From the NCBI RefSeq assembly GCF_018446385.1, contig NC_056001.1:11030672-11094671 (forward strand): DNA of 64,000 nt. The letters are read 5' to 3'. Position numbers and translations under genes: made by a program. Origin of the DNA: Zingiber officinale (taxonomy: Eukaryota > Streptophyta > Magnoliopsida > Zingiberales > Zingiberaceae). Shown here in pieces: positions 58,261 through 64,000 of the stretch (within the stretch, counting starts at the first letter, position 1; each line of letters starts with the position of its first letter). The notes beneath the pieces were generated by a model. That model was not told the origin of the DNA. It saw only the letters and a list, made by a program, of their open reading frames with translations, and did not search any database.

Positions 58261-59160
58261 TCACTATTTAATCAATTGAAATTGATTAATTGAAAATTGA
58301 ACTATATCAACTTGATCTAATCAAACACAGATCTGGTTTAAATCATTGGTTGATTTAACCAGACTAGTTTGATTCAATAATACCTAAATCGGGTTCAAAT
58401 CATTCGTTGGTTTAACCAAATCAGTTTATTATTGAATTAATTAAAAGTGTTTTTGATTACATAAGTTGGATTGATCAAATATGACCAGATTAGTTCTGTA
58501 GTGTCAGATTTGATAAAAAAGATTAGATTTGTTCTAATGGGTCAGACTTAATCCAATAAATATTGGTTTGATCAAATGGACCTGAGTTTGTTCAATAAGT
58601 CCGAGATTGACTTAAATGGGTCGGTACAAACATAGATAAAACACCCCTTTTCAATTAGACTAGTTTTGACTGGAAAATGGACCGAACATAAGAGCTGGTC
58701 AAAAGATCCAATGTGTTAGTCACATAAGACTCCTCAAATAAAGAAAATTTATTTTTCTTATTTGCTTATGGATTTTGTATATATTTGTTCTATATGTGGG
58801 AATTGAATATGACCGATTTTGTTACTGGTTTATCGGTTTTGTACCGACATCATTTTTTTTCAATTCCAGATACCACGAACAATATACACGATGACTGGTC
58901 GCTATGAACGACAGCATGAGCTTTGGGAGGAGATCAAGAAGCTGGAATATGACCCGGATCACGGAGTCGGTTGACTTATTGATTGGCTCGATTGATTGTT
59001 CTGGAGACTCGAGCGAGAAGGATATCCAGTCCAGGACAAGGAAAGATGATGGGCTCTGGTGTATTCACTGTTAGAACATCTTAGGCAGATAACATTCCAA
59101 CTATGGGATGATTCTGAAGGGTACATCTCATATTCAGAGATGTGCTGACAGTTACTTCAA

Positions 59161-59529
59161 TTGGAATGGGGTACTGAAGAATCTGAAGAGGATCTAAGTC
59201 CCGTAGAATCTGAGGACGATCCGGAAATGGACCTCGAAGAATTTGATGAGGATTCAGAAATGGATCCTGAAGATTTTGAGGAGAATCCAAGTCCCGCAGA
59301 ATCTGAGGATGATCCGGAAATGGACCTCAAAGAATTTGATGAGGATCTAGAAATGGATCCTGAAGATTTTGAGGAGGATCCAGAGATGGATCCTAAGGAG
59401 GATCTAGAGATGGATCTCGAAGAATCAGAGGAGGATCCTGAAGAGTGGGTAGAAGATCCAGAAATGGATCTGATGGATACATCTGAGGTTGATCCACCCA
59501 TTATTGAGTCCGGGATGAACGGGATATAA
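59161..59529 (+). other. Acidic, internally repeated reading frame in the leader of element H
   Basis: A 122-codon frame with repeated units ESEDDPEMDLEEFDEDSEMD / PEDFEENPSPAESEDDPEMDL. The DNA unit is about 120 bp, with shorter DPEMD sub-repeats. It lies between the primer site and gag, where Copia elements normally have no gene. No family recognised. Since it belongs to a decayed element I treat it as a fossil part. Confidence 0.45.
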
Positions 59530-60020
59530 ATGCCCACTGCACTAACATTTATCCTAGTGGGAGTTGTGTTAGCTTATCTATATTACTAGTGTTCTGTTTA
59601 CTGTCGTTATGTACGAACAGTATTAATCTATTTAATTTTTGAGTCATTTAATAATTTTTGTCGTTATGTACGAACAGAGTTATGTTATGAAAACAGTTAT
59701 GTTATGTGTTAACTAATTTGCGCATGATTAGTTCATGTGAATATGATTAGTTTATATATCCATACGATTAGTTCATATAAAAAATGATTAGTTCATATAT
59801 TCATATGATTAGTTTATATAAAAAATGATTAGTTCATTTAATGGGATGTGTGTAATATAATTGATCAATGTTGATTAGATTGGAATATACAAATGATGAG
59901 TGGAAATATAGTTATCACTTGATTTTGTAAACCAATTCTAATTTACAGTGAGTCAATAATTAATTGCATGCATATGAATTACACTGAAATAATAAATAAT
60001 GCGTTTATTTATTATAGATT

Positions 60021-60860
60021 ATGGTAACTAAAAACATCCTAGCTGAACTGAATAAGGGAGAGAAATTATATGGGGATAACTGTAAAATCTGGCACCTCAA
60101 GATACAATACATTCTTGAGGAACAAGAAGTTCTAGAGGTTGTAAATCAATTCATGGACGAACCAGCTGATGGTTCTATAGCACATCACAGATGCGACATT
60201 GATGCCTATAAGGCTTGGAAAAGGAAGAACTCCATTGCTAAGGGAATATTGATTAGTTCAATGGTTGATGACATGATATTTGAGTACAAGTCATTACCAT
60301 CGGCTCATGCTGTCTGGGCAGCCCTTAGAGAGAAGTATAATGGAGTAAGTTTGAGTAAGCTCCGTCAACTAACAATCAAGTTTGATAGCGGTAAAAGACA
60401 CTCGAATGTTACCATGGCCCAACATCTCAAGGAGATGGGTAACATGGATTGAGAGCTTAAGACTGTTGGTCATGTGTTGACTGATGAACAACAGGTTCAG
60501 GCAGTTATCCGTTCCCTTCCTGATTCTTGAGGAACGATGAAACAGAATCTGACCCACAGTGAGAGTATCAAGACTTTCACTGATGTCTCATGCCATGTAG
60601 AACTTGAGGCGGAGAGGATTGAATCCGCAAGGATTTCTGGTCAAGCTTTTGTAGTTGAAGGTTTTAGTTCCAAGAATAAGAAAAGATGGTTTAAGAAAGG
60701 AAAGAGAAAAGGAAAGGAGGCTAGTGCTATTGCTGTTAAAAACCAAATCAAGAAGAAAGGAAAGAAATATAGACAAAAACCTAGAAGCAAGTTGACTTGC
60801 TTCAACTGTGGCAAGAAGGGTCATTTAGCTCGGGATTGTACTGAGCCAAAAAAGATTTAG
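60021..60860 (+). pseudogene. Gag relic of element H
   Basis: Copia gag with YGDNCKIWHLKIQYIL (DUF4219/UBN2-like), AHAVWAALREKYNG, a basic region, and a CCHC knuckle CFNCGKKGHLARDC near the end. A broken fossil. Confidence 0.75.
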
Positions 60861-60869
60861 GAGCAACGA

Positions 60870-63800
60870 ACTATGTAGCTCGTGATCGAGCTACATATGT
60901 GGAGTACCGTCGAATACCAACGGACAACAAATGGATATATGTAGGAAACAATGCAAGAATTAAAGTAAAAGGAATTGACACTTGCAAGCTCAACTTACGT
61001 GGTGGACACATTTTGTTTCTACATAATGTCCTGTATACTCCTAATATTTGACAGAATCTGGTTTCAGTTATTTGTGTTCTTGATTTAGTTTATTGTGTAA
61101 ATTTTTATAGCCGTTGTGTGGGATTTCGAATTAACTCTGTATTAATTGGGCATGATTATGTAACAAATGATTTTTTGGTTCTTGATGTAGAATCAAATAA
61201 TAATGATAATTATTTTTCAAATATTGCTCTTCCTAGTAATGCTGATGTTAGTGATGAAATTTGGCATGCTAGACTAGGGCATATAGGACAAGAACGAATG
61301 AATAGATTAGCTAAGGAGGGCCTTTTAGACACTCATGCTAAGATTAACTTGTTTATATATGAGTATTGTCTTGCTGGAAAGACGACTAGGAAATCATTTG
61401 GTAAGACTATTAGAGCTAAATCATCATTGCAATTAATTCATTCAGATAGTTGTGGTCTAATAAATTTGAAGGCTAAAAATGAGAGTTCTTATTTCATTAC
61501 ATATATTGATGACTTCACATGTTTTGGTCATGTGTATTTGATTTCTCACAAATCTGAAGCATTAGATTGCTTTATTCGTTATTTGAACGAAGTTGAGAAT
61601 CAATTGGAACGTAAGGTTAAAACCTTGCGCACTGATCGTGGAGGTGAATATTTGTCTGATCAATTCAAGATAATGTGTAATGAGAAAGAGATTATTAGAC
61701 AACTAACTATCCCTGGAACTCCACAGCAAAATGGGGTTGTTGAAAGAAGAAATATGACTCTTCTTGAAATGGTTAGATCTATGATGGCGCATGCTAATTT
61801 GCCAATCTCCTATTGGGGTGATGCATTATTAGTTGCGACCTATATACTTAACAAAGTGCTTTCAAAGTCAGTTCCATCTACCTCACATGAATGTTGGACA
61901 GGCAGAAAGCCGGATTTGAATAATCTGAGACCTTAGGGGCCAACTGCCTACGTTTATGATAAGACTCACGAACATGGAAAATTAGGACCCAGAGATAAGA
62001 AGTGTATCTTTATAAGGTATTCTGAGATTTCTAAGGGATATATTTTTATTGGTGAGCGACAAGATGAAACCATCTCTGAAATATAGTCAAGAGATGCTAC
62101 TTTTCTTAAAATTGAGTTCCTAACACGAGGTGAAATTGATAAGACAATTCCTTTATATGAGATAGAGGAGGAGGATTATGTTCTTTTATCAACAAATCAA
62201 GAGAAGCCTGAATCTAGTCAACCTAATGGGAGTAATTTGCCACTGAATGAGTCAGTTGCTCAACAGTTTAACGTACGAAGAAGTAGTCGTCAGATTATTA
62301 CTCGCAGAAGGTTTGATATTAAGAATGAGGCATTGATGATTCTCCCAGTTAACGATGAGGAACCTCGAACAGTTGAGGAAGCTTTGAGATGCTCAGTTAG
62401 AAAAGAATGAAAAATTGCAATGGATGAAGAAATGGAGTCAATGAGAAAGAATCAAGTTTGGGAATTAGTTGATCTTCTTCCGGGCCGAAGGGCTATTGGG
62501 AATAAGTGGATTCTCAAAATAAAGAGGAAAACAGATGGATCGATTAATCGATACAAGGCTCGATTAGTTACAAAAGGATATACCCAAATGGAGGGTATTG
62601 ATTTTGAAGAGACATTCTCCCCAGTTGTAAAGTTTGTGTCAATACGTGTCATCGTAGCTATAGTAGCACAATTTGACATGGAATTACATCAGACGGATGG
62701 AAAAACTGCTTTCCTTAATGGTAATTTTGACAAAGAAATCTATATGGTACAACCAGAAGGTTATGTTGCTGAAGGCCAAGAGAATAGAGTATGTAGACTT
62801 AGGAAGTCTATATATATGGGCTAAAGCAAGCGTCAAGACAATGAAACATAAGATTTAATGAGGTCATTTTATCTAATGGTTTCGAAATGATCAATGAAGA
62901 TCATTGTGTTTATCTAAGAAAAGAAAAAGAAAAGTTTGTCATTTTATCATTATATGTTGATGATATGTTAATAGCTGGAAGTGACATAAAGTGTGTGATA
63001 GAAGTCAAATCTTGACTTTCATCACAATTTGACATAATAGATATGGGAGAAGTAGAGTACATCTTAGGAGTAAAGATCATTAGAGATCGATCAAAAAGAC
63101 TTTTGGATTTGTCTCAAGAAGCTTATATCACTAAAATGCTACAACATTTCAATATGTCAGATTGAACAGACACCTATAGCGAGAGGTACTATTTGAGCAA
63201 AAGTATGTATCCCAAGACTCCTGAGGAAATAGCCGAAATGAAGAAAAAATCATATGCTAGTGCTATTGGTAGTTTAATGTACACTATGTTGTGTACTCAT
63301 CCTGATATAAGTTATAGTGTTGGCGTAGTTAGTCGTTTCCAGTCAAACCCAGGATCGAGACACTGGAAAGCGGTGAAGAGGATATTCAGATATCTCAAAG
63401 GAACAACAGATTATTGTCTCTGTTTCCAAGGATTAGATATTAGCCTAAGTGGCTGCACAGATGCAGATTGGGCAGGGGACCTTGATAACAGAAAATCCAT
63501 ATCTGGCTATATCTTCTTACTGAATGGTGGCACCATCTCATGGAACAGCAAGAAGCAGGCTTGTGTAGCCTTGTCGATAGTGGAGGCTGAGTATGTGACT
63601 TGTGCAGCTTCTGTGCAAGAGGTTGTCTGGCTAAGAAGGTTCCTGAAGCATCTGAAGATTGCTGAGGATAATGGAAGTCCTATTACAGTGTATTGTGACA
63701 GTCAAGCTGCAATAACTTTTTCTAAATATCCCAAATATCATAGCAAAGGCAAGCATATAGAAATTAAGTATAATTTTGAAAGATTGCTGAGGATAGTGGG

Positions 63801-64000
63801 AGTCCTGTTACAATGTACTGTGACAGTCAAGCTGCAATAATTTTTCTAAAGATCCCAAATATCACAGTAAAGGCAAGCATATAGAAATTAAGCATAGTTT
63901 TGTAAGGAATATTGTTGACAAGAAAAAGATAATTCTTGAGTACATCCCTACAAGAAATATGCTTGTTGATCCTTTTACTAAACCATTGACTAAAGAGTCA
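60870..64000 (+). pseudogene. Pol relic of element H (integrase, RT, RNase H)
   Basis: Recognisable parts in order: a pre-integrase block (WHARLGHIGQERMNRL), the integrase core (LQLIHSDSCG, YFITYIDDFT, TDRGGEY, PQQNGVVERRN), the RT (KWILKIKRKTDGSINRYKAR, TAFLNGN, LYVDDMLIAGSD), and RNase H (CTDADWAGDLDNRKSISGY, VEAEYVT, YCDSQAAI). Integrase before RT gives Ty1/Copia. A protease motif was not clearly seen. Broken; runs off the window. Confidence 0.85.

Larger units (their letters stand above)
57310..64000 (+). mobile_element. Copia-type LTR element H, 5' LTR through RNase H, runs off the window
   Basis: Plus-strand Ty1/Copia fossil. The 5' LTR is short, about 57,310-57,680 (left edge uncertain). 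A primer site TGGTATCAGAGCG follows at 57683-57695. A 2.3-kb leader has an AATCGATTAAA palindrome cluster and an acidic repetitive frame. Gag and pol then run to the window edge with integrase before RT. The 3' LTR is outside. It is broken at well over five places and is clearly old. It lies directly downstream of exon 11 of the glucose transporter in the same orientation, probably in its last intron. Confidence 0.75.

Overview
This is plant nuclear DNA. It has intron-split genes with GT..AG junctions, plastid-targeting and MADS-box genes, GC-rich monocot-style coding exons, and a heavy load of Ty1/Copia-type LTR retrotransposons and MITEs. The LTR families, with palindromic GATCGATC, GGCGCC and GGCCGGCC arrays, look to me like those of a gingerlike monocot (Zingiberales). 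That is recognition from memory, not a search result.

Three zones are visible. (1) About 1-22,600 is a deep nest of LTR elements. A Copia pol relic (A, 18,296 onward) was entered by Copia element B (4,120-18,295). The gag of B was entered by LTR C (5,599-15,029, flanked by a GAATC target duplication). C was in turn entered by a minus-strand gag-only element D (5,672-12,716). A related minus-strand gag-only element E (603-4,119) abuts and cuts off the 5' LTR of B, and another LTR, F, lies at 1-602. All are fossils. (2) About 25,600-56,850 is the gene island. It holds a TORTIFOLIA1/SPIRAL2-like microtubule-associated protein (+), a small two-helix membrane protein candidate (+), an AGL80-like type I MADS-box gene (-), a PADRE/DUF4228 protein (-), an AED3-like secreted aspartic protease (+) and a plastidic glucose transporter (+, 11 exons seen, last exon missing). 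Between and inside these genes are gypsy-type LTR scraps, a 2.5-kb inverted repeat (38.4-40.9 kb), foldback MITEs, a Tourist-like MITE with an internal pyrimidine minisatellite, and a tRNA-derived SINE. (3) From about 57,300 to the end lies another decayed Copia element (H), probably sitting in the last intron of the glucose transporter.

The genes are unrelated housekeeping or developmental loci and do not form a pathway. The most unusual signal is in the LTRs. Several different families carry arrays of long palindromes directly upstream of their TATA boxes. Three families also carry arrays of short units whose flanking arms change between units but stay complementary, which points to a conserved structure or dyad binding site rather than a conserved sequence.
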